A DNA stretch of 64,000 nt from Toxonevra muliebris (Eukaryota; Arthropoda; Insecta; Diptera; Pallopteridae). The translations under genes were made by a program, and so were the position numbers. This document shows, piece by piece, positions 10,732 through 22,700 of this stretch; positions within the stretch are counted from its first letter, which is position 1; each line of letters begins with the position of its first letter. The notes under the pieces are model-generated. The model made no database searches. It was not told the origin of the DNA and saw only the letters and a list, made by a program, of their open reading frames with translations. Location: assembly GCA_963691655.1 (NCBI GenBank), contig OY829326.1, forward strand, positions 25,284,878 through 25,348,877. Reading direction: 5' to 3'.

Positions 10732-11392
10732 TTAATCTGACCAATGTGGCCAACCTTCAAAACTTTCATACAATTCATCGGCTAATGTTCTGGTCGATGT
10801 TGGATCCAATTTGAAAGCACTAACAATTTTGTAGTCGGGTACTAATTTACCAGTACGCACACCTTCCTCCAATAATAATTTCGTTACATTCATTTGTTTC
10901 GGGGATGGTTTATTTTTCTTAAACGTTCCAATATATGCGAAACTTATGCTATCATCATTGAAACCTTTTAAATGTGCTCCCGTAAAATCCCAACCGCGTC
11001 CATCGTACACATTACCATCGCCACCAATTAAAAAGTTATAAATGATGTCATCCTGTCCATTGGATTCAATATTAAAAGTTTGAATTAAGCGTACGCGGTA
11101 CGTGCAGCCAGCCTGAAAAATTGTAATAATTATAAGCAAGGTTCATAAAATGTAGATACAAATATTGGGCATATTATGTACCTGGATGTCGCTTTTCAAA
11201 AGTTTAAACTAACCTGTGTGTAGCAAGTATCGGTGCGTGTGGAAATGACAATAACTCGTTTTACTGGTAAATTAAGCGGTTTAAGTGGTTCTGATGGAGC
11301 TTGTGCGATCCATTCTTCACGCGCTACAGTTCGTAAGATACTGCTTTCATACCTTCTGCTTTTTACGCTGCTACTATCTGTAATTTTAGAAT
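10732..11392 (-). CDS. LF-position ectodomain 2 (LCa-like PGRP cassette, 2 exons)
   Basis: Exons 11392-11214 (phase-1 acceptor TTTCAG, donor CAG|GTTAGT) and 11112-10732. The encoded PGRP domain has RVIVISTRTDTC where amidases have His-His-Thr, keeps the Tyr (DIIYNF), and carries a two-residue longer segment (SAFKLDPTSTRTLAD) in place of the GHRQ...C region. All three zinc ligands are gone. In Drosophila PGRP-LCa a two-residue insertion blocks the peptidoglycan groove, so this cassette probably helps or blocks dimerisation rather than binding ligand. The terminal exon is almost identical to that at 19141-19524, with 165 identical bases at 10814-10978, while the first exon is clearly diverged. 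Confidence 0.85.
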
Positions 11393-14300
11393 CTGAAATA
11401 TATATCAATAATTAGTTTTTAAAAATTGGTCAAAAAGTAATAAAAATTTGGTAGAAAACAAAACCAGAGATTTTTTAATTAACTTGATAAAATTTTTATT
11501 CAACAAGTTTTGTAATTATAATGGCAACATTAAAAACTAGTTTCTTGTCTTACATTTAATTTTAGAGTTTATCAGACCAATGTGACCATGTTTTTATAAT
11601 CTTATATAATACTTCTCCTGGACTCTCGGTTGGGCTCAGTTGTCTTGCACCATATAATTTATAGTCTCCAGTAATTTTCTTCTGTTTTATACCTTCCTCA
11701 AGTAACAGTTGAGCTGCATTCAATTGATTTGGTGTTGGAGGACTTTGTGTAAATGTTCCAATGAATGCTATTCCCAAACTATCGGAATTATAACCTTTAG
11801 TATGCCTACCCTCGATATCCCAACCACGTGCTTCATACACAAGCCCATCACCTCCAATCAAAAAGTTATAACCTATGTCATTCATTCCAAGTGAATCCAT
11901 ATGAAACATTTGTATATATTTCATTCGGTAACCACATCCTATCTAAAATAATTAATAAATAGGTAAATAATATTCATATATTTTTATTTATTTTTATATG
12001 TATTTGCACTTTTAATATTGGTACTTACTTTGCTTTCACAACTTTCGGTAGCAGTATGAGATATAATTACTCGATGCACTGGCGAATTTAACAGTTCGGG
12101 TAAAGTGTCAGCAGGACGCGCTTGCCACTCATCTCGGGTAACTAAGTGAAGCTTTTCAACAAGTGCATTTTCAATATTATAAATACCTAAAAAAAAACAA
12201 AATATTTGAAATTAAATCTGAAAAAATACTCGTAAATGATGTTTTAGATTTTAAACTTAGTTTTTCCATTCAATTTAACTTTTAACATTTTCAATTGTTG
12301 ATGATCCATGACAAATATTTTTTCATATTTAATGCAAATTTTTTGCTTTCTTTTTACTTGAAAAGTTAATAGCAGGATTAGTATCCGTATTACGAATCTA
12401 AAGAAAGAAAACTATCGTCTCATAACAAAGTGACGAGCTTGATAGTCTAAAGGTAGCGGCACTAGAGTTTCACCCAGGAGGATACGGATTCGATTCCCAT
12501 TGTTGTTAATTCTAATAACCTTCTTATATTCCTATCGACATAAAGTGAAAGAGAATTATAAGAAACTGTACTAATACACCTCTTGGTGGCCAAACAACCA
12601 AGTGGTAAAAAATTGCCACACTGCCGATCGGAACTGGCGTTAAACTGTAGGTCCAACCATGTGGTTTCACAATAGACTGGTATAACTGGGTCCCTGAACA
12701 AATTAATTACACTTGAAATTTAAACACTTTTCCAACGTTTTCAAAGTCAGTAAGCACGATTTTTCGAGAACGGCTTAACTGACCAAGCTGAAATTTGGCA
12801 CACTTATTTTAAACTGGCAAATAAGCTAGTATGCTTATATCTATAAAAAATATCATTTATGTTCACGTTTTTCCTGCGAAAAGAAGGAAGTTTTAAGCCT
12901 CAGCAGCTGTCATTTTAACAAAAATTAATATTTTCGTAATCGCCTTTGGAAAAAATCCTCTGCGAAAGCGTTTATAACTCCGACAAGATTCAATTTTGTT
13001 TTGAAATATTTTATTTTAAAAATAATTATCAAAAATTAATTTATCAAACAGACTATGCTAAGTGGACCCATGATTCACGAGCAAAGATCAAAATGTTGTA
13101 GAAGTTTATCGGTAATTTTGCATTCGACAAATCATTACTTTATGAAAATTTGAGTATCTCTCATGATTCAAATATACTGTATAACATAACATATACTCAT
13201 CGGGCATTTGAAAAATTCTGAAATTTTGCGTTTTTTTACTTTCGTAATTACCTGTTAATATTTTTGTTTAAGTGTGATTGTACAAATAATAAAAGTAAAA
13301 TGCAGATAAGAAATTTGTGCTAAGTAAAATTGTTTCATTTTTCAGATAGGAGTTTTTATTTATGGTTGTTAATTTTTTTGAAACTAAGCTACTTTAACCA
13401 AATTACCTACATTTCCAAAAAGATGAATCAACTAAGTAAGTTGCTAACTATATTTTTAAAAATGTCAGATGAGTACTTTATGCCAAGTACGGCAGTACAC
13501 ATACCTATTCTTAGTTTAAGTGGAATATTCTCTGCCTAATAATTATAATTTTTAGTCTTACTTTTGAATATTGTTGAGCCGAAAATAAAGCCAGTCATAA
13601 GCAATCCTAGAATTATAGCGAGAAGTATTACGATCAAGGTAATTCGACGATATAAACATTTAAATGGCTTTTCTGATGATATTGGGCTATTGGTTGTTGT
13701 GTCATCTGGAACAAAAATAAAAATACCGAGTATAAATAACTTTAAATGTAAGTTGGGAATACCGTGAAATAAAAAAAAAAAAAAATTCTTGTTTAGAAAA
13801 TACTACAAAACATTTACCCTAACGACACAGATATGTATATTTTTATACCTATGAATGTATAATAATCGTATTGGTGTGTTTTACAATTTACAATCTCCCT
13901 TGAATATAAACATGATTAATTAACATTAAATTTTCTAGGTTTCACTACTGCGCACTTTTTTCGATATGCTTATTTTATCTCATATCTGTGAAATCCCCAA
14001 AAATTCTCAACCGAAATATCTACTTAAGAGGGGATTCTTATATTCTTAGTCAATTTCCAGAATTTGTATGTAGAGCAGAGAATGTGTATATCTCTTCGAG
14101 GGTTTAGGTGCGTTTTATTGTATAATTGTAGTTTTACAACAAATTTTTATTTCTTAAAAAAAAAAATTAAAAAAGCTAGTCGTCGTGAAGCTGTCTAGAT
14201 GGGAGGCCGAATGCGGTGCTGAAATGAAATTATTATGAACATCTAGGCAATGGATGAACCTACGATAGTTAAAAATAATAATAATTGGCTGATCGTAGGG

Positions 14301-14878
14301 AGCAGGGACACCCACAGGCTCTCATGACGGCATTTTTGAGAACTTACCAAAATCATTAACGGCATTATATTATTATGCTATACATAAATTCATTTTTTAA
14401 GTCCCTACATAAGAATCCCCCTTAATGCATCCTAAATGTTTAATTTGTATGAGGACTATCAAAGTACAAAGAAATAACATCTTAGGTAACTGAAAATTCA
14501 ACTTAAAACTTCCTTAAAATACTCACCTATTTTAAATAAACCCTTTTCAGCATAATTTAACCTTTTGCTTAATTCTTTAAGGCGTAAATCATTTAATTCG
14601 GTATATTTTTCAAATTTCTGACTGACAATTCTATCCACTTCTTGATGTAAATTAATATTATGATTTAAAGAAATACACGAATCACATATCCAAATACAAT
14701 TTTTTGTTGTTTCCATAACTTTCAATTGATCAATGCTTAAATTTGTACAATTTTTATGATATTTACGAAGACAATTGCTATTATTACACGTAATTGATTC
14801 TTCATTAGTTTTTATGCTTTTTTGGCATTTTTCACAATTTGTTATTTCTTTCATTTCTTTTTTATTTTGTAAATACAT
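10732..14878 (-). CDS. PGRP-LF: transmembrane PGRP at the PGRP-LF position, with a PHD exon and two alternative ectodomains
   Basis: Reconstructed exons: PHD 14878-14527, TM 13705-13562, then either ectodomain 1 (12186-12029 + 11942-11562) or ectodomain 2 (11392-11214 + 11112-10732). Both chains stay in frame (344 and 351 residues). The protein would be type II membrane: cytoplasmic PHD finger, TM segment, extracellular PGRP domain. Location downstream of PGRP-LC suggests PGRP-LF, which in Drosophila is an Imd-pathway inhibitor with two tandem PGRP domains. Here each ectodomain ends in its own stop and is entered by a phase-1 acceptor, so they look mutually exclusive, as in PGRP-LC. It is either an LF ortholog with a different splicing plan or a lineage-specific duplicate of the rPGRP-LC unit. 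The exons are individually convincing; the gene identity is less certain. Confidence 0.75.
11495..11500 (-). terminator. polyadenylation signal of LF-position ectodomain 1
   Basis: AATAAA on the minus strand 62 bp after the stop codon, lying between the two ectodomain cassettes. This supports separate terminal exons for the two isoforms. Confidence 0.5.
11562..12186 (-). CDS. LF-position ectodomain 1 (LCx-like PGRP cassette, 2 exons)
   Basis: Exons 12186-12029 (phase-1 acceptor TTTTAG, donor AAA|GTAAGT) and 11942-11562 (acceptor TTTTAG). The PGRP domain has VIISHTATESC (zinc His replaced by Ser), DIGYNF (Tyr kept), YGARQL (His to Ala) and TESPG (Cys to Ser), so it cannot be an amidase. GIAFIGTF and KGYNSDSLG are typical of the fold. 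It has ARGW where other copies have GRGW. It ends HWSDKL and then TAA, with no good donor near the end, so it is a terminal exon. By eye it is roughly three-quarters identical to the LC cassette at 20819-21422. Confidence 0.85.
12436..12700 (+). mobile_element. tRNA-derived SINE copy
   Basis: The head carries A-box-like (TAGTCTAAAGGTAG) and B-box-like (GATTCGATTCC) segments. The body (GATCGGAACTGGCG, TTAAACTGTAGGTCC) resembles the bodies of copies at 20228-20462 and 33785-34104. Inside the intron between the TM exon and ectodomain 1 of the LF-position gene. It is too diverged to be a functional tRNA. Confidence 0.55.
12701..13561. other. intron DNA, probably repeat-derived
   Basis: AT-rich. 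The segment near 12760-12815 (TTTTCGAGAACGGCTTAACT, AAATTTGGCACAC) reads like decayed transposon sequence. I saw no second copy in the window and no gene. Confidence 0.35.
13562..13705 (-). CDS. LF-position transmembrane exon
   Basis: A 144-bp exon, acceptor TCCAG at 13706-13707 and donor GTAAG just below 13562, phase 1 at both ends. It encodes a juxtamembrane stretch (DTTTNSPISS), a basic flank (YRR) and a clear membrane segment (LIVILLAIILGLLMTGFIF), then a short linker into the ectodomain. The opening DTTT matches DTTT/NTTT of the LC TM exon at 21880-22050, so the two exons are paralogous. Confidence 0.85.
14024..14425. mobile_element. TTAA-flanked MITE (piggyBac-like target)
   Basis: TTAA at 14024-14027 and 14422-14425 flank inverted ends GAGGGGATTCTTAT and GGGGGATTCTTAT (reverse strand). 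About 400 bp, non-coding, with further inverted pieces inside (CTACGAT / ATCGTAG). It sits in the intron between the PHD exon and the TM exon. Each end carries GGGGATTCTT, a kappaB-like motif. Confidence 0.7.
14527..14878 (-). CDS. LF-position PHD-finger first coding exon
   Basis: ATG at 14878; donor ATAG|GTGAGT at 14527, phase 1. The 117-residue segment has a complete Cys4-His-Cys3 PHD set: CEKC, CNNSNC, YHKNC and CDSC, with the Trp typical of PHD fingers two residues before the last CxxC. A charged, probably coiled helix follows (EVDRIVSQKFEKYTELNDLR). It parallels the LC PHD exon (23885-24251) along its whole length (NLSIDQLKVME vs NLSIEQFRLLE; ELSKRLNYAE vs ELDRRLNCAE). In Drosophila the PHD exon belongs to the regulatory form rPGRP-LC, which promotes receptor clearance. 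A PHD exon for the LF-position gene is not something I know from Drosophila. Confidence 0.85.
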
Positions 14879-17800
14879 CGAATTTCTAATACAAATTATT
14901 CACAAATTCTTCAGTGTTCGTCGTACAAGTGTCGATGCCAGACTAATGTTGATTCTTAATCGAAGCTTGTCATGGACTGACTTGTTTTCATATTTAATAT
15001 ACATACGTTTAAGCAGAAAACAATAAAAATATATTATTTCATTCAGGTTATTTTTGAGAAAAAATCCCCGATGATGATACAGTGTGCGAAATGATAATAG
15101 ATTTTATTTTTCCTCCGGTGTGTATTACGTATCAGTTTCTTTTTATGAGATTGTAGTGTGGACAAGTAATTGACATAGTTATTATCCTATTTTAAACTAA
15201 TGCAATTGAAAACTAATACACAAAACAAATTGAAAAAGCGACGATCTTTATTTCGCATATTGTATACACATTTCTTTTTCTAAGATAATTTTACTTACGT
15301 ATATTGAAAGATAAAATTTAATAAGAACGAAACCAGTTTTTAAAGATATTTTTAATTTTAAGTATATAAGTACAAGTATCATTTACTTGGTTATCATTTT
15401 TAGTACTTACCTAGTATTTCCTAATAGTTTTAAAAGAGTTCAACTCCGATTGCTCAACATTTAGTTTCATTCATAAAGAAAAAAGTTATCTTTAATACGC
15501 AGTATACTGCTTCTTTCAGAATTTCATTCACTAATATGGAATAATGATCAGAAATACAATTATACAATTATATATATAATCTATGAAAACGTGTGTTAAG
15601 TTTTATCTTTTTTCATATACCACATACATACATACCATTCACAAAAGTTGAATGAACGAGGTTTTCTTCTTAATATATTAAAAAAGCCCCTTTTTTAATA
15701 AATCTTACATTCAACTAAGTTTAAAGATACTTTTCAGCTATTCATTAATCTCAAAATGCTTAACCCATTTTAGCATGCTGTTCAATTATTTTCCTGGAGG
15801 ACCTACATAAGGAAAAATTCTTGTTTTATTTGTATATAACAAATATTTCGACTTATATAAAAAAAACTTTTACCTTCTTTATTGATTGAAAATGTTTAAA
15901 TCAGCAAAATCTTTAAATACAATTTGTTAGAGGGTGTATTAATTTTATAATTAATAAAGTGTTTTATTACATAAATCAAATCAAAGTTATTTGCGTTCAA
16001 AATACTTATGTTGATCGATTAATCGACCATTAGGCCAATAAAAACAATAATTTTGGATCATTTTTGTACAAAATTAGTTCATTGTTTATCTCATTGGTTA
16101 AAAAATCAACTTGGTGATATCTCGATAACCAACGATAAACTTAAGCCGCTTGTAAAAATATTTTGTAAAAATTCCAAAGGGAACTGGTAGCAGGCCAAAA
16201 CGGGTTAATATTTTGTTATTACAATGCAGTTTTTAAAATATAATACTTATAGAAAAATCAAAAAGGTGGTAAGGTTTTTTAAGTCATTAATGTACGGAGA
16301 CTGTTAGATTATTATTAAATTTAACAAGTCATTGGTTTATCAAAGAATACGTAAAAGTAGGAAATTCCATTTAACAAAATCTAAAACAATTTTTGGGAGA
16401 ACTTAGTACAAAACCGAGTCATAATCGTAAGGTAGACACCCTTTCGAATGAATAGGCAAACAATAACTTTTTTTTAAATAGAATTAAGTGCCAACTTTGT
16501 ATATAATTTGGGCAGTTAGCTTTAAATGACTAACAAGTAGATTTTTCAACTGAGTTGGAAGCCTTGAATTTTTATCTTATGTGCAAAGGGAATTACCAGG
16601 ATTTTTCTAATATCTATACCTATTTCTTTATTATAAATTAGAAATTAATTTGAATTTCCATTAAACCACAAATTGAGTTAATTTGCGCTGAAAAACTGAA
16701 TTTATTTTAAATGATTTTTCCTTTTTTCTTTTTTAGGAGACATCGTAGACAATATTGATGGTTAAGCTTACAGGTGTAAAAAAAGTTAACTGCATTTTTC
16801 AAGCTAATAGAGGTTCAAGACGCAGTTGAAATAGGTGTTTAGTTAGATTTCCTATAAATTTCCATATAACAATCGATATACTTGACAAATTAATGAAATA
16901 CAAAATTTTATTTTTAATATTTTATTATTATTATTATTTTTAATATGTTTTACTTAATCATAAATATCTTATAATTTTAACTAATCATTTACAATTTAGG
17001 TAGCAAAAATTACTTTAAAAAGTATATACATATATATATGTATATATATTGAAGTCAATTTGAACAAAAAAAAATATCTTAAGAAAAATATCACAAATCA
17101 TGTAAATTTTACATTTTCTTTTTATTAAATACGAATTCGAAATTTTACAAAAAATAATTTTTGAAAAATAAATTTTTAAAATATCTTCAAAATATTAAAA
17201 TAATACCTACATGTATTTTTCTTATCTATTTAATATCTTAAATATATGTACATATGCAAGTGAATTATATTAAGTGAAGAATATCAAAAGTTAAAAGTGA
17301 AAAATAATAAAGGTCTGCATAAAATAATAAGGGTACTCATTTCAAATCTAATATACTGCGTTTACCTTGTATTTGTATTTGCGTAAACCTGGGAAATATA
17401 TTACAAGCAAATTCAAATAGTTGGCAGCCTCTCGTTATTAAATTTTATGTAATATATTTTTAAATGGTGCATGCCGTTTGTTCGGAGAACTAGCTCTCTC
17501 TCAATTGATTATCTAACACTAATAATAAATACTCTCATTCGAGTTTGATATTTTGTTAACTTCTCCCATTTTTATATATTTTCGATACTAGAGTCAATTT
17601 ACTGTAAGTTTCGATATTGTACTTATATGAATAAACAACTTGGTATTGAATTGTCAAAGAAGACAACGATTTTTTTTAAATTACTTTTTTCGTTTTCGTA
17701 TTTTCAAATCGTTTAAGTGGTTGACAAAAACGCTTGTCATCCCCGAAACACCGTTATTATACAAATATACGGAATCTGATTTATTTGTCAAAGAATTCCT

Positions 17801-19025
17801 TCATTAAACTTTGGTTTGAAAATAAAATATGAACATAATCGAATTTTAAGAGTAATGAATTAGTCAGTGTATTTTTTCGAGTCTGCGAAGTGAAATGAAG
17901 TTCTCTAGTGAAACAAAACATTTTTTGTAGATAAAATTTAAATACAATATTAAAAGTATTATTTCCACTTGATGTACTATTGAAAAATTGAGAAGCTTTA
18001 AAGTGGAGTAAGCTTTGACATAAATTGCTCACAAATTGCATATAAATGTTTATGGATATTGCTTATAAGAATGACAGTATAAAATCACAAAAATTATGAA
18101 TGATGAAATCACTGGTATTTATAAACACGTGAGCTTCTTTCTACCATAGTATCTTGTGACTTATGTTATATGGCGTGCGCTCAGTATTTTATAGACTGAA
18201 ACTCTATTTTATCTGCCAAATTCACATTGTCTGTATTTTCTTTAAGTTATATAATTCTTATTATAATTAACTCACTGTAATAATCATGACTTAATATCAT
18301 ATAAACTTGAAAAGTCTGTGGCAGCTTGTCTGTCTAATATTCTATAATTCTTGATGAGATTTTGGGGTAAATGAACATATCCCCAAAACACACTTTTCTG
18401 AGCTTTCCCACTCCGCGACTCGTTAACTATTTAATTGATTTAACTAAAACTGAGCAACTAATGGCGTATCAGTCTATGTTCAATTAGAAATGAATACCCC
18501 TACTATTGAATTATTATTAAATTTGCAACTTAGACACACCTACCAATATTGTTTGAGAATTAAAAAAAAAAAAACTTAATATAATTTTTATATCTATCTA
18601 TATACAAATTACATTTTTAAAAACGTATGTAAAGATACATAGTTTTCATTGCAACTCATTATGAAATAACATTAAACTTGCTTTGTTAACATGATCGACA
18701 TTTTACAGGTTTACAAATTACTTTTACTTTTGATGTCAAATAAATTTTTATTCGTAAATAATTTGGTAATTAACTTGATTGATGCCTAATATTTTCAAGA
18801 AATAAATTACTTTTTCTTTTCAGAAATTTTATGAGCAAATTTGACATAAGAAATTATTACAAGTAAAATTTTACTAAATTTTTAATTACACAGTTTTGTG
18901 ATAATTTTGCAATAACTGTAGTTTAGCTAAATTTTATTACACGATTGTAGTAAGACAATCACTATTTTATTATTAATGCCTTATAAAAAGTATCTGTGAA
19001 AAATGTGACGCAAACTTAAAAGATT
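14879..19025. other. AT-rich spacer between the LF-position gene and PGRP-LC
   Basis: About 4.1 kb without a supported gene. The first about 150 bp should hold the promoter of the LF-position PHD transcript (Inr-like TTAGTC and GTCAGTC on the minus strand near 14945-14980), but no choice can be made. The ORF at 17781-18041 is low complexity and has no recognisable domain. Confidence 0.5.
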
Positions 19026-19031
19026 TTTATT
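19026..19031 (-). terminator. polyadenylation signal of the distal PGRP-LC ectodomain
   Basis: AATAAA on the minus strand about 110 bp after the stop at 19141. Confidence 0.4.
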
Positions 19032-19140
19032 CTGCTCTCAATGTTTTTTCATATTGAATAAATACTAAAGAGTAGCTACAAATATTACATAAACAAATAA
19101 TAGTATGTATGAACTAGTTAAACCGAATACAGCAATCCAG

Positions 19141-19744
19141 TCAATTATCTGACCAATGTGGCCAATCTTTAAAACTCTCATACAGACCGTCGGCCAATGT
19201 TCTGGTCGATGTTGGATCTAATTTAAAAGCACTAACAATTTTGTAGTCGGGTACTAATTTACCAGTACGCACACCTTCCTCCAATAATAATTTCGTTACA
19301 TTCATTTGTTTCGGGGATGGTTTATTTTTCTTAAACGTTCCAATATATGCGAAACTTATGCTATCATCATTGAAACCTTTTAAATGTGCTGCCGTAAAAT
19401 CCCAACCGCGTCCTTCGTACACATTACCATCGCCACCAATTAAAAAATTATAAATGATGTCATCTTGTCCAAAGGATTCAATATTAAAAGTTTGAATTAT
19501 TCGTACACGGTACGTGCAGGCAGCCTGAAAAGAAAGTAAAAATTGATCAAATTGCAAAAAATATTTTTGTGTATTGGATAGTTTAAACTAACCTGTGTAG
19601 TGCAGAGATCAGTGCGCGTGGAGATAACAATTACTCGATGTACAGGTAAAGTTAGCGGTACGTTTGGTTTCGAAGGCGGTTGTGCTAGCCAGCCATCACG
19701 TGCAACAATCCTTAGAATTCTGCCACTACCAATGTTATCATTAT
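19141..19744 (-). CDS. PGRP-LC ectodomain a-like cassette (2 exons)
   Basis: Exons 19744-19593 (phase-1 acceptor CCAG, donor CAG|GTTAGT) and 19524-19141. The domain begins RILRIVARDGWLAQ. Zinc-site residues are replaced (RVIVISTRTDLC; SAFKLDPTSTRTLAD) while DIIYNFLIGGDG and EGRGW are kept. The segment replacing GARQLGATESPGEAL is two residues longer than in the x cassette, matching the groove-blocking insertion reported for Drosophila LCa. It probably serves as a partner for the x form. Its terminal exon shares 165 identical bases (19226-19390) with the LF-position copy. Confidence 0.88.
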
Positions 19745-22700
19745 CTGGAAAAAGTTATTAAAACTTTATAAATACAATTTGGGAAAATGTAAATAATCTA
19801 TAATCTAAAATATACGATATAGACATAGGAGTAATGCATTAGTTTGGTATTTCATTGGTCAACTTCACTGGCATTATACCATTCATAATGATAAGCCAAT
19901 AGAACTAGCATCAGAAAAATAATAAATAATGATTGAAAAAGTACAAGCATTAAATCAGTTCTAATGATAAGCTGATAGCATTAACATTAGAATAATAATT
20001 ACAATGATTAAGAAAAGAATTCGAGTTATACATTTTAGATATTGAATTAGTAAAAACAGTAGTTCATTGGTAAAAAAAATCATTAAGCTTAGTAAACATA
20101 GAAAAAAAAGTCAATGTATTTCATAGATGATCAAAAAGAGTATGTATGTATTATGAAAATAAGTGTGTATGCGTCACATGCACACATTGATAACTTTGAT
20201 TAAATTGATTTTTCTAATGCTAATACTAGCCGTAGCTTAGTGTGCTACTCAGGATGCCCAAATTTTTCTACACGGAAACCCCTCTTGGCTGGTCATGGCA
20301 AACCTCCAAGTGTATTAATTTTCCCAAGAGGAAGCTTTTCATTTCGACGTTCCGGTTCGGCATAAAACTGTTGGTCTTTTCCATTTGATTACAATTAAAA
20401 CTCACAAGACATGAAGAGATGCAAAAAGATCGGTCTAGGCCCTCCATGGGTTGCGTCATGGAATTCGTTTAATGTTAGTCCTATTTTTTATCGCCGTAAT
20501 TATTTTCTCTAATGCTATCGGTTTATCATAGTGATTTATTTTTCTAGTGCTAATGTTATTGGTTAACTATTTCAATTAAATTTTTGGAATGATGATTCTA
20601 AATCAATGAATCGTACCAATGTATTATAAATGTGTAAATATTTCATGAATAAATAAATTGAAAAAGAAATTATTGACGTTCATATGAAAATATTTATTTA
20701 TTACAAAATTTATGCTTAAAGTTATATAAAAATATTAATACATACATTCATATTCACCAAAATAAATAATCAAGTTTAAAAGTTATTAATCTAAAGTAAT
20801 TCAATTATCTCCTTCTTCTCATATCACCTTGGACCAATGTGGCCAGGTTTTGATAATTCTATATAATGCTTCGCCTGGGCTTTCAGTAGCACCAAGTTGT
20901 CTAGCACCGAAGAGTTTATAATCTGGTGCAAGTTTCCCACGCCTTACGCCATCATCTATTAAAAGTTGTGTAGCCTTCAATTGATTCGGTGTTGGGGGGC
21001 TTTGTGTAAATGTACCAATGAATGATATGCCCAAACTATCGGTATTATAACCTTTAGTATGTGCACCTTGTTTATCCCAACCACGACCTACATAGACGAG
21101 TCCATCACCGCCAATCAAAAAATTATAACCAATATCATCCCAAGAGTTTGAATCCATATGAAAATTTTGTATTATTTGGACGCGATAATCACAGCTTTGC
21201 TAAAATTAAATTGAATTTAAATTAATTAATTGTGAATAATATATTTTTTTTAATTAAGTGCTATTTAACATACCCTACTATCACAACCATCTGAAGCAGT
21301 ATGAGATATTATTACACGATGTAATGGCAATTTTTGGCTATCCAGTGCACTACGGGCATCTCGCGCCAACCAGTCATCTCGCCCGATTAGATTCAATGAG
21401 CCGTTGAATCCATTTTCATCATCTAAGTATATACCAAACAAGTTTTATTAAAGTATAACAGTAAGTGCAATAAGTGTTTATAATTTAATAAATAAACAGA
21501 AAAATTCCATTCAACTTAACTTTTGGTTAAATTCTTTAAGGATGCTCCCTTCATATATAAAAACATTTTTCATTATATTTTTTCACACACTTTGCTTTAA
21601 CTTTTTCATTTAATGTTCCTTATATTAAATTTAAACTTGGCAAAAACTTTAACTTTATGACTTCTTCATCAACAATTAATTAGTATGTATGTATTTATAT
21701 GTATGTACTACATTAATGTTAAATGGGTATCCATCAAATCGAACGCTACCACCAATAACAACTAAATGAGCACCATCAAAAACTTGATTTGTGTCAATTT
21801 CAATTGAAAAAAGAAATACCTATTGTTGAATTGATTGGAATATTCTTTCTGGAATCATCGCCATCCCCAATTAGCTTACTTTTGTGTATCGATGTATTGA
21901 AAATAGAGCTCGTTGTTATTATGAGTATTCCTATCAGTATGGTGAGCACAATTATAGTACCGGTTATAATGATTGCTTTCCGATTGAATATAAATTTGTA
22001 TGGCTGGTCTTGTTGTGATGGCGGGGGATCGGCTTTGGCTGTTGTAGTATCTGGAAAAATAATATCGGTTTTAAATTAGTACAGATATAAAATATGGTAA
22101 AGTTATTTAAATTATAGATATTTAGTATTTTTGTATTAACACTATAGTAGTTAAGAATATAACTCCACAAAAACGCCATAAACGGTTTTTGATTGGGGCA
22201 TTCCTCGAGAGCCCTGATTTTGTAGCATTTCGCGGAGGCAAACCCATACATCTCTTCCCTATAGACCATATAGTATTATTTTAAAGTCCTACAAACTTCA
22301 CATTTGCCAAAGTTGCTCGTTATGAAAAGTTACACATTTTTAGGTTTCCACCAACCCTGAAATCTTCTTCTGTTCGGGAGTTTTTAATATAAAGTTTTCT
22401 AAAAATACCGATGTAGTGAAAATGACTTGGAATAATAATACACTCTCTTCACTAAAAACGTTCCTCATAATAAAGAAAGGAAAGCACACAACACATATTA
22501 ATATATATTTTTGTCTCCACTGCAGGAAATTTTTGTATTGAAGAAATCTTACTAAAAATAATTTTGTTTAATTTTTACAACCATCTTAGAAAACCATTCA
22601 AAGGAGAATTTCCCCTACAGATTTCCTTATGACGTACTAAAAATGCAACATTGCACTGATGACGCACAACAATTTTGTTTTTACATGCGTCATTTGTATC

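Noticed and set aside
11562..11942. tandem double-PGRP protein as in Drosophila PGRP-LF
   Set aside because: Ectodomain 1 ends in a stop with no usable donor near it, and ectodomain 2 is entered in phase 1, which fits the TM exon rather than the end of domain 1.
12436..12510. possible tRNA gene
   Set aside because: A- and B-box-like segments exist but the cloverleaf does not close, and the sequence continues into a body shared with other SINE copies.
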